Part shown: positions 32,691 through 43,719 of the stretch, in pieces | How the letters are laid out: every line of letters begins with the position of its first letter | Numbering within the stretch: position 1 is the stretch's first letter | DNA from: Liolophura sinensis | Lineage: Eukaryota; Mollusca; Polyplacophora; Chitonida; Chitonidae | Direction of reading: 5' to 3' | Length of the DNA stretch: 64,000 nucleotides | Assembly (NCBI RefSeq): GCF_032854445.1 | Contig: NC_088304.1 | Location: forward strand, 35,263,551 to 35,327,550 | The notes under the pieces: model-generated | Database searches by the model: none | Seen by the model: the letters and a program-made list of their open reading frames with translations, nothing else | Told to the model about the DNA's origin: nothing | Translations under genes and position numbers: made by a program

Positions 32691-34140
32691 GAATACGTCA
32701 ACTTGTCAAGGTCCACAATGGTAAGAATACATCAACATGTCCAGATCTGTTAATACGTCAACAAATGTACACCTATGACAAGAATTTCCCAATGAGTTTA
32801 CCTGTAAGTGTCAGCTAATTTTATGTCCGTTATGTTAAGAATTAACATAAATATAATTTATACAAAATATAATTTATACACATTTGTCTTAAGTAACATA
32901 GATAAGGTGAACAAAATTTTCATTTCTAAACCCGCAAAATAAGCCTAAAGATTGCATTTTAAATTTTGACGTAAGTCAGAAATGGCTTTGTGGAATCGGC
33001 CCCTGGCCCTAATATGATAAGAAGACGTCAACTGATTTAGACCCAATATGTTAAGAAAAGGTTAACCAGTTTAGGCCTGTTATGCCAAGAATACGCCAAT
33101 TGATATAAGCTTACAATGTTAAGAATACACCAACTGATATAAGCCTACGTTAAGAATACAGCTACTGATATAAGCCTACAATGTCAAGAATACACCAACT
33201 GATATAAGCCCACGTTAAGAATACACCAACTGATATAAGCCTACAATGTTAAGAATACACCAACTGATATAAGCCTACAATGTTAAGAATACGTCAACTA
33301 ATCCAGATCTACTGTATCAAGAATAGTTTTGCTGTGTTCAGAATACGTCAACTAATCTAGGTTTGCTGTGTTCAGAATACGTCAACTAATCTAGGTTTGC
33401 TGTGTTCAGAATACGTCAACTAATCTAGGTTTGCTGTGTTCAGAATACGTCAAGTATTCTAGGTTTGCTGTGTTCAGAATACGTCAACTAATCTAGGTTT
33501 GCTGTGTTCAGAATACGTCAACTAATCTAGGTTTGCTGTGTTCAGAATACGTCAAGTATTCTAGGTTTGCTGTGTTCAGAATACGTCAACTAATCTAGGT
33601 TTGCTGTGTTCAGAATACGTCAACTAATCTAGGTTTGCTGTGTTCAGAATACGTCAACTAATCTAGGTTTGCTGTGTTCAGAATACGTCAAGTAATCTAG
33701 GTTTGCTGTGTTCAGAATACGTCAACTAATCTAGGTTTGCTGTGTTCAGAATACATCAAGTAATCTAGGTTTGCTGTGTTCAGAATACGTCAAGTAATCT
33801 AGGTTTGCTGTGTTCAGAATACGTCAAGTAATCTAGGTTTGCTGTGTTCAGAATACGTCAACTAATCTAGGTTTGCTGTGTTCAGAATACGTCAACTAAT
33901 CTAGGTTTGCTGTGTTCAGAATACGTCAAATATTCTAGGTTTGCTGTGTTCAGAATACGTCAAGTAATTTAGATCAACGGTATCAAAAATACGTCAACTA
34001 ATCTAGGCCTACTATGTTAAAATTATACGTCAGCTAATTTAGGTCCAATATATTAATAATATGTCAACTAAATTAGACCTACTATATTAAGAATGCGCCA
34101 ACTAATCTCGGCCTGCTGTGTTAAGAATATGTCGCCTAAT
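32690..34140. repeat. 34-bp minisatellite, homogeneous core 33290-33970
   Basis: Core: about 20 almost identical copies of GTCAACTAATCTAGGTTTGC + TGTGTTCAGAATAC. Flanks from 32690 and up to about 34140 carry decayed relatives (AAGAATACACCAACTGATAT + AAGCCTACAATGTT). A young expansion sits inside an older array. Confidence 0.93.
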
Positions 34141-34261
34141 CTATATGATGACAATACGCAGGACCACGACACTGGTGTGAACGTGTGCCCTGTCTTACGC
34201 TCGTTGAAGACAACTTGCCTTCCAACAGTATATGGTGTACATATCTGTACTTCACTCGTGA

Positions 34262-34541
34262 GAAAGTTCAATAACTTGCCAAAGGTCGGCGGTTTATACG
34301 GTTTATTGATGCGTCACCAATGAAGCTGGCCATGATCGTACAAGTGAAAAATATTAATTTATTTATTTGGTTGGTGTTTTACGCGTTACTCAAGACTATC
34401 CAATTATATGACGACAGGCAACATTATGGTGGGAGATAACCGGGCTGAGCCCGTGTGAAATTCACGACCATCCGCAGGTTGCCGACAGATCGAAAAATTA
34501 TTGAGTCTGGCATTAAAGAACAATCAAATTAATAAAGAAAT
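34262..34541 (+). mobile_element. Second-family SINE split by a nested insertion
   Basis: The left part (AATAACTTGCCAAAGGTCGG, AAGCTGGCCATGATCGTACA, AGTGAAAAATATT) ends at 34352. The right part resumes at 34492 (GAAAAATTATTGAGTCTGGC, ATTAAAGAACAATCAAATTA). The gap is filled by an opposite-orientation SINE. Confidence 0.78.
34353..34491 (-). mobile_element. SINE nested inside another SINE
   Basis: TTTATTTATTTGGTTGGTGT, TTACGCGTTACTCAAGACTA, GGCAACATTATGGTGGGAGA, CACGACCATCCGCAGGTTGC. A near-duplicate GAAAAATATTA / GAAAAATTA flanks it, consistent with a target-site duplication. Confidence 0.8.
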
Positions 34542-35826
34542 GTAGGCCTACTATGTGAAGAATGCTTCAGTAAGTCTAGGCCTACTGTGGTACGTGATTA
34601 CGTTAGCACACATTTACTGTTGGACACCAAGGCTTGTTGGAAAGGCTTCACCAGTTACAATCTATACACAAAGAGATAAACGTATCACATGTCAATGAAT
34701 GCATTAACTGTGAAAAGCTGGCTAGGTATGCGTAAGTATCTAATAATAAACACATTAGCATTTCGTATATCGTGAGCAGCGGGGCTTTATTCATCGTCTT
34801 TGTGTCGCAGGCTGTAACACACAAGAACACCACGCGATGCGCACCGCAGCTTACACATGCGGTCACTGTGTCAAAGTGGGTCGCTTTCTCGAACATCTTC
34901 ATAGCGATGACGTGATATTATGTTATACAGGGCCTAACCCTAACCGAGGATTAGCATCACCCGTTTTGAAAGGAAGCTACAGGTTTGACGCCGCAGCCCT
35001 GTTGGTTTAGTCTCGAACAGGTAAGTCGAGTCTTCGCAACATGCATCTCTTGATGTTTATGTCGGAGATTCGTAGATCTTTTTGTCTAATAGAAAATGGT
35101 ACATTTGTATAGTATGAGGTCTGTGATTTCAGTATAAACATACGGAAGTTCAGTAAGTTAGGCTGTCCACAACAAGTGTCTCCGTGGCAGACGGAGGGTA
35201 GGGTGGGGGGTGGGTAATGAGATTACGTGGAGAATGACAGGGTATAAAGGGGTCGCACATTGTTGCCCCTGCCCGTTATTCTACAGCTTATAGGGATAAG
35301 GGAGGAAGGTACATATACCTGGCAAGTGGCGCTCAGTGCTTTACTCCTCGGGCACCCTGCAGCTGGTTTTCTCGACTCCTAAATCTGACGGCCTTCATGT
35401 GTACATGTTAGTGAAAGACTCTCTACTAAGACCTTAAACTACGGAATCGCGGATTTTTTGGCCATTTCAAGAAGAGAATAAAAACAAACTATTTTGAAAA
35501 GGCAGGAAAAATTACCCGACCCCCCTCCCCAGCTTAGCCAGTTAATTCAAATGGAAATATTTGAAACAATATTTTCTCATTGGCTACTGTCGGAGGATAA
35601 TTAATTCCCTTCGTGTTAGTGGAATTCATTTTCTTTATTCTCTCTTTGACTCCTGGAAACTAAGGCAAAAAAAGAAAAAATAAATTTTCAAAGGGAAAGT
35701 TAAGTTCCCCCAACTTACTGACCAGTGTGAAGGTAATATTTCAAATGCCAAAATTTTGATTGGCCTGCAAAGTTAGGGAAAATCGTTCCCCTCGAAAATT
35801 ATTTCAGTAAAAAAAGAAACCAAATT
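34542..35826. other. Non-coding spacer
   Basis: Unique sequence with short frames only. A donor-like CGAACAG|GTAAGT at about 35020 could end a 5' UTR exon of a gene to the right, but nothing links it to one. Confidence 0.4.
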
Positions 35827-35865
35827 CCGCTAACTCGGGGGATTTAATTTCCCCCGAGTTAGCGG
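35827..35865. other. Perfect 16-bp inverted repeat hairpin
   Basis: CCGCTAACTCGGGGGA (35827-35842), loop TTTAATT, then the exact reverse complement (35850-35865). The stem is GC-rich in AT-rich surroundings. It could be a MITE end-to-end remnant or a cruciform. Confidence 0.8.
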
Positions 35866-36930
35866 TGATCAAAAGTCCCTTCAGAACATCTTGTCCAGAA
35901 AAAAAATAATCGAGTCCTAGAACCAAGGGAGACTCCGACAGATGGAAGTAAAGCCCGTGAAAGGAATTGTCTTGACCGTGCGGGATTAGTTCAGGCTAGA
36001 CATGTATAAGTAGCCTAGGTTTTGAAAACTAATCTCATCAAAACAAGCCGTGTTGTGTACAAAGTATAAAACCGGTCAATGAATTGGCAGATGTGTGTCT
36101 ATGGGATATTTTTTTTTGATTTGGATAAATATATAAAAAAGGAAGAAAGAAAAAAATCTTTGGTGAAATAAGTTCCTTTTTGACTCTAATACATTAGTAA
36201 TGCATGTTAAATTGTGTTGTCCACCACTCCACGGAAATAAGCCGTTCATGAAAGAACTAGTGGAAATGACTCGCCGCATTGCTTAATCACGAATCCATGT
36301 GGAGAGAAAGATAGAGCAAATAAAGAATTTTAGGCTCTTTCAGGGAATTTAGCCCCTAGCTTTAAATTCATTGGGTGACGACATATTTTTGTTTGTTCTA
36401 CACTCACAAATATTTACCCGCCCCCCCCCCCCCCCTCCTTAGTTAGTGCTTGAATCAGGTACTTGACTCACTTTCACCTTCCACACCACAGGGATTGATA
36501 CTAGTGATTATGACCGGCCTTTCTGATACTGTCATGGTAACTAAATTGCCATTATGTACAATTTGTCTAAATTATGTACTGTATTTGTTTGGGCATATAT
36601 TGGGTTCACCTGGCCTCTTGTTAACTGTTTGTTACACTGGCATGAACTCAAAATTGTCTCAGTTTTGCAGTACTAATACTTTAATACATGTATATATATA
36701 TGCTCATTACAACGTGAACTCTGTTAATGAAGAATATGGAGGCAGATGGCATGCAGAGTATATTTAAACGATATTAAATTAGTGAACTGATACATCATGG
36801 ATATATTTGTTTTTCTTTCTTTCATGTTTGATAGATGTTGCGACCCCGCTTTCACTGTGGGGTCTTCTTGATAATACCGTTACGCGGTTGAAGTTTGTGG
36901 AGTTTTCTGACAAAATGGTGTGGATATCAG
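35866..36930. other. Non-coding spacer
   Basis: Contains a poly(C) run at about 36420-36436. No exon or repeat family otherwise recognised. Confidence 0.45.
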
Positions 36931-37022
36931 TAGGTCACAAGTGGCAAAGTTTGTCAGTAACTTGACAAAGGTTTTACCAGAGGCACTCCGGTTTCCCCCA
37001 GGTGCAAAAAAACGATCACCAT
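36930..37022 (+). mobile_element. Second-family SINE fragment
   Basis: GCAAAGTTTGTCAGTAACTT, GACAAAGGTTTTACCAGAGG, CACTCCGGTTTCCCCCAGGT. The body fragment lacks the GGCGTTAAGC tail and abuts the next SINE. Confidence 0.6.
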
Positions 37023-37037
37023 CTGATCAGTGATATG

Positions 37038-37335
37038 GGGCGCTGAGCAGGATGTGGCCTAAGGGTTAGAGGTTCTTGTCTTTCAGTAGTAAGGATACGA
37101 GGTGTGGGTTCAAACCCGGCCTTATACATGGAGTTTGTCGATTACCCGACTCACTGCTTGTGGGTTCTTGGCAACAATAAGCGTTTCATGACACTCATCT
37201 AACGTTCTTGACAGGTCACTTGTTTTCCAGCAATATTTGGTACATTACATTTACCATAACGCTGGCCGCCGTAGTGTAAATGAAATGTTCTGAAGTACGA
37301 TGTAAAACACCAATGAAATAAATAAATGAATAAAT
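37038..37335 (+). mobile_element. SINE with alternative tRNA-like head
   Basis: Head-like GGATGTGGCCTAAGGGTTAG + AGGTTC, B-box-like GGGTTCAAACCCGG, then CATAACGCTGGCCGCCGTAG, GTGTAAATGAAATGTTCTGA, GTAAAACACCAATGAAATAA and an A/T tail. Confidence 0.75.
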
Positions 37336-37344
37336 TTACATGCC

Positions 37345-37497
37345 ATTTAGTCAGTAACTTGCAAAAAGTTGGTGGTTTATGCCAGGAGCTCTGGTTTCAT
37401 CCAGCCATAAAACTGACCACCATCGATTAAGTGAAATACTCGAGTAAATAGAAATGTGGGTATGGCGTTAAGCCACAATCAAATAAATAGAAGTGAT
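37345..37497 (+). mobile_element. Second-family SINE
   Basis: TAGTCAGTAACTTGCAAAAA, GTTGGTGGTTTATGCCAGGA, CATAAAACTGACCACCATCG, GGTATGGCGTTAAGCCACAA, TCAAATAAATAG. Head not evident. Confidence 0.78.
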
Positions 37498-37800
37498 CTG
37501 TAATATCAAAAGTCTTGAGTGTGGCATTCATCATGAAAATTTTATTTATTACAAAATACAGCAATTTTCACTTTAAAGACTTTACTGGTGTGATTCAGCC
37601 AGGCTTTAATAGAAAATCATCCATTAATGTTTTGTGAAGGAGAGTATTTGTCTTCCAAAATACAATGTACAACCCATCACATACCATCACATTAGTAAGC
37701 CAAAATGGTAGTGATACTGATCGAAGGCCAGTAATTCACTCTGAAAAACCATGCTAAACGTCATACAATAGTTATGAGTACATCCACAAACATGTACAAC
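37498..37800. other. Non-coding spacer downstream (3') of the YqaJ pseudogene
   Basis: Unique AT-rich sequence. It may include the 3' UTR of the minus-strand gene, since TTTATT at 37541 would read as AATAAA on the minus strand. Confidence 0.4.
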
Positions 37801-39150
37801 CTAATGCTCTCTGACACACCTTTTCAGAGTTGAAATAACGCTGTTAGTGGAAAAATGTTGCACTTTAGGCAATACTTTTAACCGGAACTGCTCATCAAAT
37901 TTGACTTCAACATTCCTGAGATCCTGCAGTGTGTATAAGACTAATTCACATCTCGAAAGTTTGCAGATTGCCAGTTGGCCTTGGATTTGAGTATAATATC
38001 TGTGATGCTTCTTTACTATTAGAGAGTTATTTGCATCGATATAATAGCAGAATTCTGGACTTTTACACGTTTCTTCTACTGTACAGTTCCTCCATAAGGA
38101 CACTTCACTTCAATTAAACAAGTATCACCGCCAGACTCAGTGACTCCATCAGGACTGGCGCCTAAATATACGCATGAATCACACAAAAAATACCCTTTTC
38201 CTGTACCTCAATATTCTTTTTGTACCTCAAAAGCTGGAATGCTTTGTATTTCTTCTTTGCAATACCCTCATATTTAAGTCCCCACTAGACTGCCTTCACG
38301 TGTGACAAATCACTTGGATTTTCTCCTTTGACACGATCAACTAATTTGATAGGTGAAGTTTTTTTCTTTTAGGCTATAAATATCATGAAAGATGGATGCT
38401 GTTCTCCTGCACATATGTGCACTGTCCCACAAGTTATTTCTACCTTTTAACAATTTACATGATCAGAATCATTTCATGAAAAATATTGAATAAAAAAAAA
38501 TATCAACATTAAAAAAGGAATTTGTAATGAAATTCATTTTTACATAGATTTGCTTATGTTTACACTACAAATAACATTTACTTTGCCAAACTCACCCTGC
38601 AGGAAAATCACATGAGGCTTTGAAGACTGTGAAGGGAAAACTGTGAAAACATTTCGATCTCACGTAGCAAAGAAGACTACTTTCTGAAATTTGATGGGAC
38701 ATTATCTTGTGGATGTAACCTTCTGTACTGAAATGATATCCCCTGATAAACTGCCTGTAGCACGACATCATCTTTGCATCTGACGTGTGATGACGGCTGT
38801 CGGTTAAATAAGATTCCACACCAATATGAATGACAACTGGAAGAGTGTTGCGGTGACTTGTCCATCCATAAGAAAACTCAGCTATGTCAGGTGCTGTGTG
38901 CTCACTGTATTTTTTCCGCAGCAGCATTTTCTTTGGCGTCAGATTCGCAACTACTAAAAGTCGTAGCAGTATCGGTGGTAACCGCAACACTAGCAGCCAA
39001 ATACTGAGCTCTAACAGCTAGTTCATATTTAGCCCTGGATAATTTAGCCTTTTTTGTACGAAGATAAGCCTGAATTTCTGCTTTCTTAAAGTTAAGAATG
39101 TCCTCATCCGTACTAGAGCTGGATATTTCCATCGGCAGTGAAGTTTCCAT
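37801..39150 (-). pseudogene. SAP-like/SWIM/YqaJ nuclease-family gene, broken
   Basis: Minus-strand order. ATG at 39150; a SAP-like helix region (ILNFKKAEIQAYLRTKKAKL); then, after a one-base frame change at an A6 run (about 38910), the conserved SYGWTSHRNTLPVV, EGYIHKIMSH, YVRSKCFHSFP and a C-x-x-x-AG end typical of the SWIM-type region of metazoan YqaJ proteins. A strong donor-like AGG|GTGAGT follows at about 38596. Coding similarity resumes at about 38395-37801 with LVDRV, WGLKYEGIAKKKY, LGASPDG, LIEVKCPY (the D and E-x-K of the PD-(D/E)xK nuclease), HHRYYTQIQGQLA and CELVLYT. Lesions: stop at 38285-38287 and frame changes near 38188 and 38090. YqaJ domains are phage-type exonucleases that are abundant, often transposon-associated, in invertebrate genomes. 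Several frame changes sit in homopolymers and could be assembly errors; the TAG could not be. Confidence 0.75.
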
Positions 39151-39388
39151 TTTTGTAAATTTCCTCCACAACGACACAGCAGCACGGTAAAAAGTGTACC
39201 AACCCGTGACCGATCCGAGAACGATAACTCTTGTTTGCGGGAAGAGGGAGCACTTCTGTTGGTGTAATTGGTTTTGCCGTGCTATCCTAATACAATGTTA
39301 AATTGCAATAACATAATCTGTTCCCTCAGAAAACATAATATTATATTAAATTTAAACGATTAACTTTTTAGAGTGTATGCACGTAATA

Positions 39389-39543
39389 GGGCCTCCGTGG
39401 CGGAGGGGATTAGCATGCTAATTAAGGATTAAAACATGCATGTTTTCCCCGGGCTCTTCCCGGTTTCCTCACATCATAATGTTAGCCACCGTCGCACACG
39501 TGAAATATTCTTGATTAAGGCGTAAAACACCAATCAAATAAAG
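39389..39543 (+). mobile_element. SINE, internally shortened
   Basis: GGGCCTCCGTGGCGGAGGGG + ATTAGCATGC head, then TTTTCCCCGGGCTCTTCCCG, CATCATAATGTTAGCCACCG, GTGAAATATTCTTGATTAAG, GCGTAAAACACCAATCAAAT. The middle with the B-box is missing. Confidence 0.85.
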
Positions 39544-40308
39544 TATGCAAGTATTCGATCTTGTTTTTTCCTATTCTTTTCAGACTTCTCGGAGAATGAA
39601 TGTCTTGAGAATCGTGACTGACCTACCCTCCATCAACTCGCATGTGTTCGAAAAGTTCCCATCCCGTCTGCAGCCTCAATGCTGACACCATATGCGTGGC
39701 GGAAACGTGAAACATCGCCCACGCCCGACACCCTGAGCTCATCAGCCCTCCGGAACTGAACGCCCTATATGTGCAGTACCTTGCGTGCACAAGGACCCTG
39801 TCAAGAAGTCCACATCACAAATTACTGTGACTATATATATATGACACAAAATCTGTTTGCTGTGCAGTGACTGACTATTTTGTTCAGCCGTGTATAACTA
39901 CATGGGGGATGAAGCGAGATCAGCGGATATAGCGAACATACACCCCATCCCGTCAGTTCTCATCGGCTGTGACACTTAACTCAGTGCACATACTCACATA
40001 TATGACCGCCTTTAATCTGCAAATTGTTTTATTTTCACCCGGTGTAATTTTATATACTAGTGCTGTGCCTCTTGAAAAAAAATATGTGAGTTTTACTGTC
40101 ACTGTTCCCTTACGGAGATCTGAGGGATGCGCGTTTTGTGTAGAACTCAGCAGACTTTGAAGGCTTTGGGAGATCACCATCGTGCAGGTGTAATTTGACG
40201 ATAACCAGCACGGTGCCTTTTTGAGTATTCAGATAGACATACATAAAGAGAGAGAGAAACAGATAATTTCCTACCTATAAGTAAAAGGAGTTATACTACA
40301 ATTGCAGA
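39544..40308. other. Upstream region of the 419-aa membrane protein gene
   Basis: No clear TATA box or coding exon. An acceptor-like TATTCTTTTCAG at about 39583 could start a 5' UTR exon. Sequence at 39600-39800 is less AT-rich than its surroundings. Confidence 0.35.
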
Positions 40309-41568
40309 ATGTCTGTTTTCAAGTGCTGCGAAAGTTTTCACAAAACCAAAATATGCAAAATCATGACGTTTGTTTTGATGCTGGGGTTGAATACGACGGA
40401 CGTGATAGCTGATTGGTGCTTGTACCGGAACTTGGCGGGTTTGGTGTCTGGGCTGGTATACGGTCCCGTGGCTGATTACATCCTCAAAAGCGTGCTGGCT
40501 TTTGCTATCTTAGGTACCATAATCTTCCCGCTGGAAATTGTTAACGCCGCCTTGAAAATATTCTGCGACAGACCCCTCATTAACGTGGATTTGTTTTCGG
40601 TTATCAGTTTGTGGTTTGCGGACCTTCCGCTCACGATGTTGAACGCCAGGGTAGCGGCATGCCGGGAAGAATTAGTCACCGATTTTCAGTTGTTCAAAGG
40701 CGGCGTAGTAATAACCGGGGCGGTGATAAGGATTTTGATTTTAATGGTTCGTTATTGCAGCAAGAAACAGTTGAGAGAAGTCAAGGACAGAACTTGGAAG
40801 TCGTGTAGGAACGTGACGTGGAGGGCGTTAGTCGTCTCCGGCGCCATTTTAACGTCAGTAGGCTCGATACTCATATTCATTTTCGCCCTGTTTCACTTCA
40901 ACGGACAGCAGTTAGTAGCCAACGACGCATCTCGGCATTTTGAAAACGTCGGCATATTCATCGACCAGAACTTCGTCTCACCACGGAACAACCTGACTGG
41001 TAACAAGTTGTTGAAAATTATAGACATCGAAACCATACGAAAGTCTAAAAGCGATCTGATCATTAGGTGTAGAACAGAAGATGTCGCCAATCAGCCGAGA
41101 TTTCTCATGGCAGACAACACGTCATCAGCCTTACAAAGCAGGAAATGCTACCGCCTAAGCTCAACCAATAATGGGCTGGAAGTGAGCAGCAAACTTCCGG
41201 TAAGCTCGTGCTCGGATCTGGATACATCCGGTAACAGTTACGATACCGTTTTCCGGTTCCATTTCATGATGCCGATTGTCGATTTTTTTTCCAGTTCCCA
41301 AATTTTCGGAGACATTTATTACAACGTGGAGAGAAGATTCTCGAACGGGTCAGTTGATGTCAGAACTATCGAAAAACCTAGCTCTGATGTGGTACGTTAC
41401 TTCAGGTTCGAGGGTTCCAAGGCTAACAGCACAGATCTCATTTTCGCTGAATCATCGTTGATGCCTATCGGGGACGTTTGGAAAACTGGTTACTTTAGTT
41501 GTAACTCCACCGGAAGTTATACACCAAATCATAACGAATCTCTCTCTGTTGACAACAGTCATTTCTAG
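40309..41568 (+). CDS. Single-exon multi-pass membrane protein, unknown function (419 aa)
   Basis: An uninterrupted frame from ATG (context GCAGAATGT) to TAG; no other ORF of this size outside repeats exists in the window. I do not recognise the family. Visible: short cytoplasm-like N-terminus with paired Cys; hydrophobic segments about residues 18-35, 61-82, 94-112, 130-148 and 176-197, the last bounded by basic residues; then an about 220-residue hydrophilic, probably extracellular or lumenal domain with several N-glycosylation sequons (NLT, NTS, NGS, NST, NES) and spaced Cys. The second to fourth hydrophobic segments contain Asp/Glu/Arg (LWFADLPLTMLNARVAACRE), suggesting a functional bundle rather than plain anchors. 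Possibly one of the lineage-restricted membrane proteins of molluscs; that is inference. The nearest AATAAA downstream is at 41888. Confidence 0.8.
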   Translation: MSVFKCCESFHKTKICKIMTFVLMLGLNTTDVIADWCLYRNLAGLVSGLVYGPVADYILKSVLAFAILGTIIFPLEIVNAALKIFCDRPLINVDLFSVISLWFADLPLTMLNARVAACREELVTDFQLFKGGVVITGAVIRILILMVRYCSKKQLREVKDRTWKSCRNVTWRALVVSGAILTSVGSILIFIFALFHFNGQQLVANDASRHFENVGIFIDQNFVSPRNNLTGNKLLKIIDIETIRKSKSDLIIRCRTEDVANQPRFLMADNTSSALQSRKCYRLSSTNNGLEVSSKLPVSSCSDLDTSGNSYDTVFRFHFMMPIVDFFSSSQIFGDIYYNVERRFSNGSVDVRTIEKPSSDVVRYFRFEGSKANSTDLIFAESSLMPIGDVWKTGYFSCNSTGSYTPNHNESLSVDNSHF

Positions 41569-41930
41569 GACGTTCTAATAATAATTTAGGCAAAGAATTT
41601 TATTTGAGCACCCCCCGGTTTTCACCGTGGTATACATGCGATTAATGTTCTTCTGTTTCAGAAGAGTGTAAAACGTGATTGCTTGTGAACCTTGTGACCC
41701 TTTGGTGAATGGAAAACGACAAAATGATTGAAATCCATGTGTGACCCTTTGGTGAATGGAAAACGACAAAATGATTGAAATCCATGTGTTTTTAACGCAT
41801 TTGTCATCACTGGTTTTGATGTGAAACAATGGCTTTACAAGTATGGCTCTGGAGTGAGAAGTGTTGAAGCAGTGATTGAAATGACTCAATAAAAACGTCA
41901 TTTCTAATCTTAAAGCCTTCTTCGTCAAGA
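41569..41930. other. 3' flank with 47-bp direct duplication
   Basis: TGTGACCCTTTGGTGAATGG + AAAACGACAAAATGATTGAA + ATCCATG occurs twice in tandem (about 41693-41787). AATAAA at 41888-41893 could end the preceding transcript. No gene. Confidence 0.7.
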
Positions 41931-42092
41931 TCAGGTGTATCCGCCGTGAGCCTGGATGACAGCCTGGACCCTTCTCCTCATAGCACAAGCCATCCTCCTG
42001 ATACTCTGAAGGGGAAGTCCATTCCATTCCTCGTGCAAGGAAGCTCCCAATTTGGCCAGGTAGTCCCCACGTGCAAGGAAGGAATCCACGTG
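41931..42092 (-). pseudogene. Tc1/mariner-type transposase C-terminal fragment
   Basis: The minus-strand reading contains GDYLAKLGASLHEEWNGLPL, QSIRRMACAMRRRVQAVI and QAHGGYT, then TGA. This matches the C-terminal 'L..EW..IP...I..L..SM..R..AVI.A.GG.T.Y' signature of Tc1-family DDE transposases. The catalytic core is absent and no terminal inverted repeats were found. Confidence 0.75.
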
Positions 42093-43719
42093 TATATGAT
42101 CAACAAGTTTGAAATCTTTATCAAGTTCTAGAAACCTTAATCAGTTGATTTCATCTTAGAAGCTATAGGAGATAAAACATGGAATACAGTCTTTTCTCAG
42201 AAACCGCAGTCTAGGCTTTGTTACTCGCAGGCATATTGTGTAAACCGCTTACAGTTCTGCTATGGTAAACAGGTTACTATTCGCGCAAATTATCTGGCAT
42301 GTCACTTGTTTTTCAATAGTAATAACGTCACTCAAACTCTTGGCGTCGAAAACAAACTGCGGGAGTTTCACATTATGAACTTTAATAAGCACTCCAAAGG
42401 TATTTTGTTTGCAATGATGTGGACGTCAATTATACGTGCAGAGGTGTAGAACTTGTGGTATTCCTGCAACTTTCTCACAGTGGAGGCCGTGAAAAAACTT
42501 ACAAGTTTGAAAATATAGTCTGGACCCTTGACTCGATTGGCATTTGTGTTGTTAGAACAGGGAGGTTACACAAACCTAGGTACTGGACTAGTTTGGATGT
42601 AATTGTATGTTTGGCGTGTCTTTTCAAGACAGTTTAAAACACGGCAGCGGATTGGTTTTAAGCATGCCACATTGCAAGGCTGTGATTGGCTAATTAGTGA
42701 ACTTCCGCTTTTATGAGTACATGATGCATCAAAGCTAAAGTATAAATGTAGTTGCACGTGCAAATGCTGTTTTTATGTCCTTTGCTGTGGCGTTGGCTGT
42801 GTCGCCTGGCTTTATGTTACCCATCCACCTCACCCTCTAATTACAGCTGTAAGCTGAAATGGGGTATCTAAATGATATTGGTGTAGATACATGTACGTGG
42901 TAACAACTCACACTTTAAGGTTAAGAATTATATTGCCTTGTGGCCACACGTAATATGTCCTCCTATGTACATGCATATTAATACCTGCAGCTTTGTGGCG
43001 CTCGTGACAGATTTATATATTTTAGTATTAGTATGTTAGATTAGTTATAATAAAATTTTTAATGTGACAATAAAATTTTAGTATTCGTCAAACCGTTGTT
43101 GTGTTTTAACCTAAAGGAGAGCAAACCCATGATTATAATCAGATATAGATTCCCTCTCTATAAAGATTCACCTCAAAATAGAGTTACTTTTGCTTTCAGT
43201 CCGTCCAATGACGAACTACTCATCGAATGTAGAGGGCAAGTCTTCGGAGTAATGAGAATTATACAGTTTGAAAATATTGTCAAATACGTGAAGTGAAATT
43301 AAGGGAAGAGCCGACACAAAATACTCAACAAAGAATACCAGTTTAAGTCAGAATAATCTGGAAAGGACTGCGAATAAATATTTCATAGGGTCTATAGCAA
43401 TTAAGTAAAAAGTGTATCTACCACGCCATCCTGACAGGTCCAACATTCAATTAGAGCGGAAGAATCTACAAATTTCGTATATAAGGCCGGAGTTGAGCTC
43501 CCACCTTGTGAGCTTAGCTCGATGATAGACTAGGCAATTAATAGAAATGAATTAATCGTATATAAATGTTCTATTCTGATTTTTAGACACCCAAGCGTCA
43601 TTTACCGTAAACAGATGGTACAGCCCCTTTCATTGGTCAGGTTAAATTATGTTAATCAGCTAGCTCTGAGCCAACGAATCAGAATTTGCGGTTCTTAGCA
43701 GAAGACTTTGCCTCAGAAG
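42093..43719. other. Spacer before the tRNA array
   Basis: Short frames only. One at 43130-43294 (+), starting MIIIRYRFPLYKD, has a normal ATG but no recognisable domain. No repeat family seen. Confidence 0.4.

Noticed and set aside
34920-34960. Telomere-like CCTAACCCTAACC
   Set aside because: Only two hexamer copies; no extended telomeric tract.
43096-43296. 66-residue plus-strand frame near the array start
   Set aside because: Has a normal ATG at 43130 but no recognisable motif, neighbour or splice signal; not supported as a gene.
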